From Glycomyces algeriensis (GTDB lineage Bacteria > Actinomycetota > Actinomycetes > Mycobacteriales > Micromonosporaceae), in assembly GCF_027622855.1 (NCBI RefSeq), contig NZ_JAPZVR010000003.1:39082-103081 (forward strand): DNA of 64,000 bases, written 5' to 3'. Made by a program: the position numbers and the translations under genes. Under the pieces are notes generated by a model, which had not been told where the DNA came from, searched no databases, and saw only the letters and a list, made by a program, of their open reading frames with translations. Positions 1-7,866 of the stretch are shown one piece after another; position 1 is the first letter of the stretch; the number at the start of each line of letters is the position of its first letter.

Positions 1-1307
1 AGAACGTCAAGCAGCTTCGCGACCTCATCGGCGACCGGCTCCACGAGTCGTTCTACGAGGACCTCGCCGCGGACATGGAGCGCTCGGCGACCATGTCGAT
101 GCTGCTGCCGCCGCAGATGCTCAACACGATGGCGCCGCAGGTCGAGGAGACCGGTCCGGGTTCGTGGACCGATGCGTTCTACGCCGACCCGGTGCGCCGC
201 TACATGCTCCCGGTCGCCTCGGACCGGCACCCCGACTGGCCGTCGCACCCGTTCGCAGCCCGCGACTCGCTGCACGAGCACGACATGTGGGCCGTCGAAG
301 GCCTCACCCACCGGTACCCGACGAAGGTGCTCGCCGAGCTGCTCTCGACCTGCCCGCAGTACTGCGGGCACTGCACCCGCATGGACCTCGTCGGCAACTC
401 CACGCCCACAGTGGACAAGCGGCGGTTGGCGCTCAAGCCGGTCGACCGGCAGACGGCGATCCTCGACTACCTCACGGCGCACCCGGGCGTGCGGGACGTG
501 GTCGTCTCGGGCGGCGACGTGGCGAACCTGCCGTGGAAGCAGCTGGAGCGGTTCCTCGACCGGCTCCTCGACGTGGAGACGATCCGCGACATCCGCCTGG
601 CCACGAAGGCGCTCATGGGCCTGCCGCAGCACTGGCTGCAGGACGAGATCGTCGAGGGCATGGCCCGCGTCGCCAAGCGCGCGGCCGGGCAGGGCGTCAA
701 CCTCGCGATCCACACGCACATCAACCACGTCAACTCGGTGACCCCGGCGGTGGCGAAGGCGGCGGCGGCGATGCTCGACGCGGGCGTGCGGGACGTGCGC
801 AACCAGGGCGTGCTCATGCGCGGTGTCAACGACACCCAGGCGGACCTGCTCGACCTGTGCTTCGCGCTGCAGGGCGAGGCGAACATCCTCCCGTACTACT
901 TCTACATGTGCGACATGATCCCCAACGCCGAGCACTGGCGCACCTCGGTCGCGCAGGCGCAGGAGCTGCAGACGGCGATCATGGGCTACCTGCCCGGGTA
1001 CGCGACGCCGCGGATCATCTGCGACGTGCCGATGGTCGGCAAGCGCTGGGTCCACCAGCTCTCCGAGTACGACCGGGAGCTGGGCATCTCCTACTGGACG
1101 AAGAACTACCGGACCTCGATCGAGGCCGACGACCCGGACGCGCTCACCCGCCGGTACCCGTTCTACGACCCGATCGACACGCTGCCCAAGGCGGGCCAGC
1201 AGTGGTGGGCCAACATGCACGCACCGGTGCGCGCGAAGGAGGACGGCGACGCGGCCGCGGCGCGGTCGCGGCGGGCCGCGGCCCGCCAGGACGCGGAGGT
1301 CGCATGA
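1..1307 (+). CDS. KamA-family radical SAM aminomutase (5' end outside window)
   Basis: The frame is open from base 3, so the true start lies upstream; an internal ATG at 75 is not needed. The protein shows the radical SAM cluster motif CPQYCGHC (CxxxCxxC, bases about 352-375), a downstream VVVSGGD glycine motif, and VPMVGKR near the C-terminus, where KamA enzymes carry the PLP-binding lysine. Lysine 2,3-aminomutases interconvert alpha- and beta-amino acids using SAM, a 4Fe-4S cluster and PLP. The usual PGGGGK lysine loop is replaced by PMVGK, so the substrate need not be lysine. The stop overlaps the next gene's ATG by 4 bp, and that gene encodes a BKACE enzyme, the family that contains the lysine-fermentation cleavage enzyme Kce. 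A role in beta-amino-acid metabolism is inferred. Confidence 0.85.
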   Translation, partial: NVKQLRDLIGDRLHESFYEDLAADMERSATMSMLLPPQMLNTMAPQVEETGPGSWTDAFYADPVRRYMLPVASDRHPDWPSHPFAARDSLHEHDMWAVEGLTHRYPTKVLAELLSTCPQYCGHCTRMDLVGNSTPTVDKRRLALKPVDRQTAILDYLTAHPGVRDVVVSGGDVANLPWKQLERFLDRLLDVETIRDIRLATKALMGLPQHWLQDEIVEGMARVAKRAAGQGVNLAIHTHINHVNSVTPAVAKAAAAMLDAGVRDVRNQGVLMRGVNDTQADLLDLCFALQGEANILPYYFYMCDMIPNAEHWRTSVAQAQELQTAIMGYLPGYATPRIICDVPMVGKRWVHQLSEYDRELGISYWTKNYRTSIEADDPDALTRRYPFYDPIDTLPKAGQQWWANMHAPVRAKEDGDAAAARSRRAAARQDAEVA

Positions 1308-2143
1308 CCGGCACCCTCATCACGGTGGCGCCCACCGGGGCCGAGGTCGACAAGGCCGAGGTCCCCGCGCTGCCGGTGACGCTGGACGAGCTGGTCGACA
1401 CCGCGAAGCGGTGCGAGCAGGCCGGGGCCTCGATCATCCACGTGCACCTGCGCGACGACGACGCCCGGCCGACCCTCGACCCGGTGCGGCTGCGCGATGC
1501 CGTTGCGGCCCTTCGGGACACGACCGACCTGATCGTGCAGCTCTCCACGGGCGGCTCGGTGCGCGACGGCGAGGCGGCCCGCCTCGCGGTGCTGGACGCC
1601 GAACCGGACATGGCCTCCTGCACGATGGGGACGGTGAACTTCGGCGACGACGTCTTCATGAACCGGTGGGCGTTCATCGCCGAACTGCACCGGCGCATGC
1701 AGGAGAAGGCGGTCGTACCCGAGTACGAGCTGTTCGACCTGGGGCACCTGCCTGCGCTCGAGCGGCTGCTGGACAAGGAGGGGCTGCCGTTCGGCGGGCA
1801 CGTGCACGTGGACTTCGTACTGGGCGTGCCCGGCGGCGCGGCCGGCGACGCCGCCACGGTGACCGCGTTCGCCGAGGGGGTGCGCCGCTACCTCCCCGAG
1901 GGAACCACGTTCTCGGCCACGGGCATCGGCCGGACGACGCTGCCGGTCATGTTCGCCTCGCTGGCCCACGGCGGGCACCTGCGGGTGGGCATGGAGGACA
2001 CGGTCTCGTTCGCGAGGCGGCAGGCGGTCACCGGCAACGACCAGCTGGTCGAGCGGGCGGCCGCAGCAGCGGCGCTGGCCCAGCGGCCGGCGATCTCGAC
2101 GGTCGAGGCCAGAAAGCTCCTGCGGACGCGCGACGCCGACTGA
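1304..2143 (+). CDS. BKACE family (DUF849) 3-keto acid cleavage enzyme
   Basis: A 279-residue protein starting at the ATG overlapping the kamA-like stop (ATGA). It has the BKACE hallmarks: a zinc-binding HxH in IIHVHLRD (residues about 45-52), the GHVHVDF motif and the GMEDT segment that carries the conserved glutamate. Family members condense a beta-keto acid with acetyl-CoA, releasing acetoacetate and a CoA ester; Kce does this on 3-keto-5-aminohexanoate in lysine fermentation. Translational coupling to a KamA-like gene supports a shared amino-acid route, but the other lysine-fermentation genes (kamDE, kdd, kal) are not in the window, so the substrate is undetermined. Confidence 0.85.
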   Translation: MTGTLITVAPTGAEVDKAEVPALPVTLDELVDTAKRCEQAGASIIHVHLRDDDARPTLDPVRLRDAVAALRDTTDLIVQLSTGGSVRDGEAARLAVLDAEPDMASCTMGTVNFGDDVFMNRWAFIAELHRRMQEKAVVPEYELFDLGHLPALERLLDKEGLPFGGHVHVDFVLGVPGGAAGDAATVTAFAEGVRRYLPEGTTFSATGIGRTTLPVMFASLAHGGHLRVGMEDTVSFARRQAVTGNDQLVERAAAAAALAQRPAISTVEARKLLRTRDAD

Positions 2144-2156
2144 TTAGTGTGGACGC

Positions 2157-2676
2157 ATGACTGTCCTTGACCCCCAACGCACTGCGGTCGTCCTCGTGGA
2201 CCATGCCGAGGCTCCTCGAACTGGACCTCGAACCGCGCCCGGGAGCCGCCGTGCTCGAAGCCTCGCTCGCCTTGGCCGAGGGCGCCCGCAAAGCGGGCGC
2301 CCCGGTCGTGGCGATCCGGGTGGAGCGCCCGAACGTCGACGAGCAGCCGCCGGGAAGCGGACTTGCAGGAGCGGTCGCGAAGACCGCCGATGCGGTCGTG
2401 GTGAAGCGCAGCATCGGCGGCTTCTACGGCACCGACCTCGACGCGGTGCTGAAGCGGCACGGGGCCGAGACGCTGGTGATGGCCGGGATCATGTCGAACC
2501 TCGGGGTGGAGTCGACCGCGAGGGCGGCCGCCGACCACGGCTACGAGCTGGTCTTCGTCGAGGACGCGATGAGCGCGCTGAGCGGTGCCGAGCATGAGGC
2601 CGCGACCGGCCTCAACCTGCCCCGCTTCGGCGAGGTCGTGCGCCTGTCCGACCTGGGCTGGCGGACCGCGGACTGA
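2157..2676 (+). pseudogene. Isochorismatase-like cysteine hydrolase, frameshifted
   Basis: The ATG at 2157 opens MTVLDPQRTAVVLVD, a typical isochorismatase-fold N-terminus ending at the conserved Asp, but the continuation (RPGAAVLEASLALAEGARK, then KRSIGGFYGTDLD and NLGVESTAR) is in the next frame. Removing one C at about 2202 restores a continuous reading VVLVD-MPRLLELDLE. This indicates a one-base insertion, whether mutation or sequencing error. Alternatively translation could start at ATG 2203, giving a protein without the conserved Asp. The usual nucleophile position reads NLGVES, with Gly instead of Cys, as in some family members of unknown activity. It follows the BKACE gene by 13 bp. 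Confidence 0.7.
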
Positions 2677-2687
2677 TGAGCACGGCG

Positions 2688-2717
2688 AAAGGCCCGGCCG
2701 CGACGGCCGGGCCTTTT
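2688..2717 (+). terminator. Intrinsic terminator
   Basis: A perfect 10-bp GC stem (2691-2700 with 2704-2713, loop CGA) is followed by TTTT and preceded by GAAA. It sits between the isochorismatase-like gene and the convergent small gene, so it can serve both directions. Confidence 0.85.
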
Positions 2718-2735
2718 CGTGGCCTGCGGACGCTG

Positions 2736-3035
2736 CTAGCGGCTGCTCTCGATCTTCCTGAGACCCGCCATCAGGTCGTCGAGGTTCATGACGGGCGAGA
2801 AGTCCACCTGCGCGTTGAGGCCCTCGAACAGGGGTTCGGTGATCGGCGGGATCATCGACGTCTCCTTCAGGTCGAAGAACAGCATCATGGTCCGCATGCC
2901 GTCCTGCGGAAAGAAATAGGCCGCCTCGGGGTTCAGCTGGTCCATGAGCGTCTTCAGCTTCGGCTGCATGTCCCCGTCCGTGATCGCCTTGTTTCCCGCT
3001 TCGACCGGGATCTGTACTTTCAGGCAGACTCTCAT
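2736..3035 (-). CDS. Conserved small protein, possible dimeric alpha-beta barrel fold
   Basis: A 99-residue soluble protein of unknown function beginning MRVCLKVQIPVEAGNKAI. The start at 3035 is chosen because AGGAGG lies 9 bases upstream; the ATG at 3044 directly abuts that Shine-Dalgarno sequence. The alternation of a beta-like N-terminal strand, a helix and a hydrophobic strand (TMMLFFDL, residues about 49-56) resembles ferredoxin-like or antibiotic-monooxygenase-type folds such as those in DUF3303-like proteins. No catalytic motif is visible. It converges on the terminator at 2688-2717. Confidence 0.65.
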   Translation of the reverse strand: MRVCLKVQIPVEAGNKAITDGDMQPKLKTLMDQLNPEAAYFFPQDGMRTMMLFFDLKETSMIPPITEPLFEGLNAQVDFSPVMNLDDLMAGLRKIESSR

Positions 3036-3183
3036 GGCACTCATCCTCCTGGCGGCCGCACCGGTGGACCGCGCGTTGGGCGGCCCCCGCACCGGGCGAC
3101 GCCCTCATCACACCGCGCTCGAGAGTCCCTGTCCGGTTTTCAGAAATACCCTCATGTGCCCGCCGATCGCTGGTCGACGTGCT

Positions 3184-3214
3184 AGGGCCCGGCCGCGGGA
3201 AGCGGTCGGGCCCT
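3184..3214 (-). terminator. Hairpin downstream of small membrane gene
   Basis: A 13-bp stem (3184-3196 with 3202-3214, one G-T pair) with a 5-base loop lies just after the stop of the gene at 3250-3558. It has no T-run, so termination is inferred from position and stem strength. Confidence 0.5.
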
Positions 3215-3249
3215 GCAGTCGGCGAACCAGTGGATCGGAGGGGCTGCGG

Positions 3250-3558
3250 TCAGTCGCGGCGCCAGCGGCTACGACCGACCCCGGAGAGGATCCCGCCGAT
3301 CGCGATGTAGACCAGGGCTGCGATGCCGTAGTTGACGACGGCTCGCACCTTCGGATCCTCGATCTGGGTGAACATGTCCTTGAACAGCCAGGCGAACCAG
3401 TTGGCGAGGTCGCCGACGAAGTCCACCAGCGGGTTGTGGGGGTTGGCCTCCAGGAGGATGAAGGCGAGGTGCAGCACGATGATCAGGGCAATGAAATAGA
3501 AGACCGCCGAGATGATGTGCACGACTACTGGGTTGTGGCGTGTGGCGACGTAAGGCAT
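3250..3558 (-). CDS. Small integral membrane protein (YggT-like topology)
   Basis: A 102-residue protein with two strong membrane segments, roughly residues 13-34 (HIISAVFYFIALIIVLHLAF) and 74-94 (VVNYGIAALVYIAIGGIL), joined by an amphipathic loop containing ANWFAWLFKDMF, and ending in a basic tail SRWRRD. The start at 3558 (MPYVATRHN) is chosen because the preceding codons read across the divergent intergenic region. Function is unknown. The layout resembles small YggT-type membrane proteins but no family motif is decisive. It is divergent from the ABC exporter operon. Confidence 0.6.
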   Translation of the reverse strand: MPYVATRHNPVVVHIISAVFYFIALIIVLHLAFILLEANPHNPLVDFVGDLANWFAWLFKDMFTQIEDPKVRAVVNYGIAALVYIAIGGILSGVGRSRWRRD

Positions 3559-3709
3559 GGCGATTCCATTCGGGTCGATGATCTGTCGCTCTTGGACTGA
3601 GGGGTATCCCGCTGAGGTGCAGCGCAAACGGGAAAGACGAGTTCCGCGAGGTCGGGGTGCCCGTTTATGCGCTTTTCGGAATACCGGCCGACCGGTAAGC
3701 TTGGGTCCC

Positions 3710-5401
3710 ATGCCTTCCAGACCTCGCTCCGGGACAGGGGCCCCGCCCCTGGAACGGCCGCTCACCCCGCTGCGCCTCCTCACCGGCCTCGCCCGGCCCC
3801 ATTCCGGCCGAATCGCATTGGGCGCGTTGTATTTCCTCCTCGCGGGCGGCGCCTCGATGTCGCAGCTGTGGATGCTCGGCCGGGTGGTCGACGACGGCCT
3901 CATCGCCCGCGACGGCGGCGACTTCGCATTCTGGTTGGCGCTCATGGCGATCGCCGTCACGGCGCAGCCGACGTTCTGGGTCCTGGGGTACCGGCAGTTC
4001 AACAGCGCGGACGCCGCGAACCAGCGGGTCATCGTCGAGCGCCTCACCGACCACCTGAACACCGCCGGAACCGGTGTGCGCGGGCGGGTCTCGGCGGGCG
4101 AGCTGGTCAACCTGCCCAGCGAGGACATGCGGAAGGCGGCCCACTCGGTCACCGAGATCGGGTTCCTCACCAACAACCTCGCCATGTTCACCATCGGCTC
4201 CGCGCTGGTGTGGTCGATCCACCCCCTGCTGGGCGGCATCGTGATCGCCGGCAGCGTCGTCACCGCCCTCGTCGCCGGGCCGCTCCTCAAGCGCCTCCAG
4301 CGCCGCCAGGCCGACTACCGCGACATGATCGGCGGCCTCACCGCGCAGGCGGCCGACATCGTCGGCGGCCTCCGGGTGCTCCGCGGCATCGGCGGCGACC
4401 TGATGTTCACCGCCCGGTACCGGGAGCGGTCGACCGCGCTGCGCGACCGCGGCTACGACGTCGCGAACTCCAGCTCGTGGATCCACGCCCTGCGCAGCTC
4501 GATGCCCATCGTGTTCGTCGCGGTCATCACCTGGGCCGGCGCGCTCCTGGCCGTCGGCGGCGCGCTCACCATCGGCGGCCTCGCCTCGGCGTTCAGCTTC
4601 GCCACGATCTTCATCGCCGTCTCCGGCAACTTCATCATCTCCGCGAACTACCTGGTGGCGAGCTGGGTCGCCGCGGGCCGCCTCACCCGCTTCCTCGCCA
4701 TTTCGACCGATGTGGACGATCAAGGATCGCTGCGCGGCGAAGGCGGCGAGCTGCGCGACCCCGATTCGGGCCTCACCGTCCCGGACACCGGGCTCACCGT
4801 GCTCGTCACCGCCGAGACCGCCCCGGCGATGGAAGCCTGCGAGCGGCTGGCCCGCTACCGCGACTCCGAAGCGATGTGGGGCGCGCATCCGTTGGAGGCG
4901 TATGCACTCGCGGACGTGCGCGAGCAGATCATGCTGCTCACCGATGAGGACTACCTCTTCGAGGCGACACTCGCCGAGACCCTGCGGGTCGGCCCCGACG
5001 CGGCGTCGGACGCGATCGCGACCGCCTGCGCGGGCGACGTGTTCACCGCCCTCGGCGGGTCCTTCGACGGCCGCATCGCCGAAGGAGGACGGAACCTCTC
5101 GGGCGGCCAGCGCCAGCGGCTGCGACTCGCCCGCGCGCTCGCGGCCGGGCCGCGGGCCCTGCTGGCGGTCGAGCCGACCTCGGCGGTGGACTCGCACACC
5201 GAGTCGCTCATCGCCGCCCGCGTCACCGCCGCCCGCGCGGCGCAGGCAACGCTCGTGGTGACGGCCTCGCCGCTGTGGCTCGCCCACGCCGACCGGGTGG
5301 TGTGGATGGTCGAGGGCAAGGTCCGCGCCACCGGCCCGCACGCCGGGCTGCTGGCCGACCCCGAGTACCGCCGTCTCACATCACACGAGGAGCCCGCATG
5401 A
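3710..5401 (+). CDS. ABC exporter half-transporter with degenerate ATPase domain (LSGGQ kept, Walker A lost)
   Basis: A 563-residue type I exporter half: membrane domain about residues 25-315, then a nucleotide-binding domain. The signature NLSGGQRQRLRLARAL is intact, but the position of the P-loop reads TAETAPAMEA with no GxxGxGKS/T. Walker B reads LLAVEPTSAVD (Asp replaced by Val), the Q-loop reads LLTDEDYLF, and the H-loop has ASPL instead of a histidine. It therefore should not hydrolyse ATP itself but can supply the signature motif. The next gene, overlapping by ATGA, has the complementary pattern, so the two form an obligate heterodimer. The start at 3710 (MPSRPRSG) follows the promoter-proximal gap; upstream in-frame codons lack exporter-like sequence. 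Substrate unknown. Confidence 0.88.
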   Translation: MPSRPRSGTGAPPLERPLTPLRLLTGLARPHSGRIALGALYFLLAGGASMSQLWMLGRVVDDGLIARDGGDFAFWLALMAIAVTAQPTFWVLGYRQFNSADAANQRVIVERLTDHLNTAGTGVRGRVSAGELVNLPSEDMRKAAHSVTEIGFLTNNLAMFTIGSALVWSIHPLLGGIVIAGSVVTALVAGPLLKRLQRRQADYRDMIGGLTAQAADIVGGLRVLRGIGGDLMFTARYRERSTALRDRGYDVANSSSWIHALRSSMPIVFVAVITWAGALLAVGGALTIGGLASAFSFATIFIAVSGNFIISANYLVASWVAAGRLTRFLAISTDVDDQGSLRGEGGELRDPDSGLTVPDTGLTVLVTAETAPAMEACERLARYRDSEAMWGAHPLEAYALADVREQIMLLTDEDYLFEATLAETLRVGPDAASDAIATACAGDVFTALGGSFDGRIAEGGRNLSGGQRQRLRLARALAAGPRALLAVEPTSAVDSHTESLIAARVTAARAAQATLVVTASPLWLAHADRVVWMVEGKVRATGPHAGLLADPEYRRLTSHEEPA

Positions 5402-7137
5402 GCGCCAACGACACACGAGCGCGCCTGCCGATCGCGAGCCCGGCGCAGGTGCGACGGGCGTTCCTGGATCTCCTCGCCGCCGACAAGGGGCCGGCAGTGC
5501 AGGTCCTGGTCATGTACACGCTCGCGGCCGCGTTCAGCGTCGCCGTGCCGGTCCTGCTCGGCCGGGTCGTCGACGGCATCGGCGCGGGCTGGGGCGCGGG
5601 CGACGTCAACCTGTGGTGCGGGGTCATCCTCGCGTGCGTGGCCGTCCAGTTCGTGTTCAGCCGCCTGGGCCGGCGCGCGGGCTACCGGTTCGGCGAGCGG
5701 GCGGCCGCGCGGCTGCGCGAGGACGTCGTGGCCCGGGTGCTCGGGCTGCCGCTCGACCGGGTCGAGCAGGCCGGTCGCGGCGACCTCGGCACCCGCACGG
5801 CGTCCGACGTCAACACGGTCGCGGACCTGCTGCGCGACAACGGGCCCACGATCGTGACCTCGCTGATCGAGGTGCTCGTGCTGTACCTGGCGCTGTTCGT
5901 GGTCGACCCGCTGCTGGGCCTGGTCTCGCTGCTGACGCTGCCGCCCCTGGTGCTCGCGGCGCGCCGGTACCTGCGCCAGGCGAACGTGGTGTTCACCGCG
6001 CAGCGCGCGGCCATGAGCGAGGCGGCCGAGACCCTGTCCGCGTCGGGCAGCGGGGCCCGGACGGTGGCGGCGCTGGCGATGCAGGAGGAGCGGCGCGCGC
6101 TCGGGTACGAGCGGGGCGCGACCCTGCTCGAGCGGTTCCTGCGGCTCATCCGGCTGCAGGTCGAGTTCTTCTTCCTGCTGCTGTGGCTCAACCGGATGCA
6201 GCTCCTGATCACGGTCGTCGCCGCGGGGCTCTGGTTCCTCGAGGGCGGCTTGAGCCTCGGCACGGCGATCGCGGCGATCACCGTCGTCGTGCGGATCGCC
6301 AACCCCACCAATGGGGTCATGATCCACCTCAGCGAGTTCCAGCAGGGCTCGGCCGCGCTCGCGCGGATCGCGGGCGTCGGGCTCATCGAGGCGGCACCGC
6401 GCGAGGCGGAGCCGGACGGGAACGACCTGGTCCTCGACACCGTGACGTTCGGGTACGGCGACGGCCCCGACGTGCTGCACGGTCTCAGCCTCCATCCGCG
6501 GCAGGGCGAGCGGCTCGTCGTCGTCGGCCCTTCGGGAGCCGGGAAGTCGACCATCGCGCGGCTCCTCGCCGGGATCGACCGGCCCCGGACCGGGACCGCG
6601 CTGCTCGGCGGCGTCCCGGTGTGCGACATCGCGGTCGAGGAGCTGCGCCGCCGGGTCGTGCTCGTGACCCAGGAGCACTACGTGTTCACCGCGACCCTGC
6701 GGGAGAACCTGATACTGGCCGCGCCTGATGCGGACGATGCGCGGCTGGTCGCGGCGCTGCGGCGGGTCGACGCCGGGTGGGCCGTAGCGGCCGGGCTCGA
6801 CACGGTGCTCGGCCCCGAGCACCGCGCGCTGACCACGGCCGAGGCGCAGCAGATCGCGCTCGCGCGCGTCGTCATCGCCGACCCGCCGATCGTGATCCTC
6901 GACGAGGCCACGGCCGGGATCGACCCCGCCAGCGCGGGCAATGTGGAGGTCGCGCTGGCGGCGGCGCTCGCGGGCCGCACGGTCATCGCGATCGCGCACC
7001 AGTTGCAGGCGGCGGCCTCGGCCGACCGGATCGCGGTGGTCGAGGACGGCCGGATCGCCGAGGAGGGTACGCACAGCGCGCTCCTCGCGGCGGGCGGGGT
7101 GTACGCCGGGCTCTGGCACGCGTGGCAGGGCGACTGA
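5398..7137 (+). CDS. ABC exporter half-transporter with intact Walker motifs (degenerate signature)
   Basis: A 579-residue exporter half with a six-helix membrane domain (about residues 35-320) and a nucleotide-binding domain. Walker A (GPSGAGKST), Q-loop (VTQEHYVF), Walker B with catalytic Glu (IVILDEAT) and the H-loop (IAIAHQL) are all present. The signature motif is lost: the LSGGQ position reads LTTAEAQQ. Paired with the preceding subunit, which keeps LSGGQ but has no P-loop, exactly one composite ATP site is complete and the other is dead on both faces. Start overlaps the upstream stop (ATGA), indicating translational coupling. The cargo cannot be deduced; no precursor peptide or immunity gene is adjacent. 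Confidence 0.9.
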   Translation: MSANDTRARLPIASPAQVRRAFLDLLAADKGPAVQVLVMYTLAAAFSVAVPVLLGRVVDGIGAGWGAGDVNLWCGVILACVAVQFVFSRLGRRAGYRFGERAAARLREDVVARVLGLPLDRVEQAGRGDLGTRTASDVNTVADLLRDNGPTIVTSLIEVLVLYLALFVVDPLLGLVSLLTLPPLVLAARRYLRQANVVFTAQRAAMSEAAETLSASGSGARTVAALAMQEERRALGYERGATLLERFLRLIRLQVEFFFLLLWLNRMQLLITVVAAGLWFLEGGLSLGTAIAAITVVVRIANPTNGVMIHLSEFQQGSAALARIAGVGLIEAAPREAEPDGNDLVLDTVTFGYGDGPDVLHGLSLHPRQGERLVVVGPSGAGKSTIARLLAGIDRPRTGTALLGGVPVCDIAVEELRRRVVLVTQEHYVFTATLRENLILAAPDADDARLVAALRRVDAGWAVAAGLDTVLGPEHRALTTAEAQQIALARVVIADPPIVILDEATAGIDPASAGNVEVALAAALAGRTVIAIAHQLQAAASADRIAVVEDGRIAEEGTHSALLAAGGVYAGLWHAWQGD

Positions 7138-7178
7138 TCCGGGTTGCCCGGGGCGGTGCCGGCAGTTAGGGTCCGAGG

Positions 7179-7814
7179 ATGTCGAGAACTCGTGTGTCCG
7201 GTGCCGATGTCGAACGGGCCGTTGCCCTCACCGCCGAGGCGCTGCGCCCCGCGCCCGCCGGGGCCTGGGACGCCCAGGCCGGGCCGATGGACTGCTCCTG
7301 CTGGGAGGCCATGGACCACTTGAACAACGGTGTGTTCTCGTACGCGACGCGGCTCGTGCCGCCGGTCCCGTCCGTGCAGGCGCGGCCCACGATCTTCTGG
7401 AAGCGTCCGGGCACGCCGTCACTGCCGCTCGTCACCGACCGCGAGGCCGGGCCGGAGGCGGCCATCGAGGCGCTGCTCATGGTCGGCGGCCTGGTCGCGG
7501 CCGTGGTGGACACCCGCCCGGCGACGGCGCGGGCGTGGCACATCTGGGGCACCGCCGACCCCGAGGGCTACGCGGCGATGGGCGTGGTCGAGACGCTCGC
7601 GCACGCCTTCGACCTCACGCAGGGCCTCGGCCTGGGCTTCGAGGCGCCGGCGGACCTGGTGGCGCCGGCGCTGGCGCGCCTGTTCCCCGAGGCGCCTGCG
7701 GACACCGATCCGTGGCCGACGCTGCTGTGGGCCACGGGGCGAGGGGAACTCGAGGGCCGCGCATCGCGTGGACCTGATTGGACCTGGCATTCCGCGCCGC
7801 TGGACGGGGACTAG
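7179..7814 (+). CDS. DinB/MDMPI-like metal-binding domain protein
   Basis: A 211-residue protein whose N-terminal part contains CSCWEAMDHLNNGVFSY, resembling the N-terminal helix motif of mycothiol-dependent maleylpyruvate isomerase/DinB-fold proteins, where a His of this helix ligates metal. Later segments (EGYAAMGVVETLAHAFDL, residues about 128-145) supply the second conserved His of this fold. The family detoxifies electrophiles with mycothiol in actinobacteria, but most paralogues are uncharacterised. It lies 41 bp after the exporter, so a link to export of a toxic compound is possible but unproven. Confidence 0.7.
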   Translation: MSRTRVSGADVERAVALTAEALRPAPAGAWDAQAGPMDCSCWEAMDHLNNGVFSYATRLVPPVPSVQARPTIFWKRPGTPSLPLVTDREAGPEAAIEALLMVGGLVAAVVDTRPATARAWHIWGTADPEGYAAMGVVETLAHAFDLTQGLGLGFEAPADLVAPALARLFPEAPADTDPWPTLLWATGRGELEGRASRGPDWTWHSAPLDGD

Positions 7815-7846
7815 CGCTCTCGGCGCTGCTGCGAGCGCCGAGAGCG
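7815..7846 (+). terminator. Strong hairpin terminator
   Basis: A perfect 13-bp inverted repeat (7815-7827 with 7834-7846, 6-base loop) starts directly after the stop of the DinB-like gene and ends before the convergent pectate lyase gene. There is only a weak T-rich tail (TGTGCTGTTGTG). Confidence 0.75.
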
Positions 7847-7866
7847 TGTGCTGTTGTGCCGTTTGC

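Noticed and set aside
1144..1978. Antisense open frames opposite the BKACE gene
   Set aside because: No ribosome-binding site, no homology-like motifs and third-position bias belongs to the plus-strand genes.
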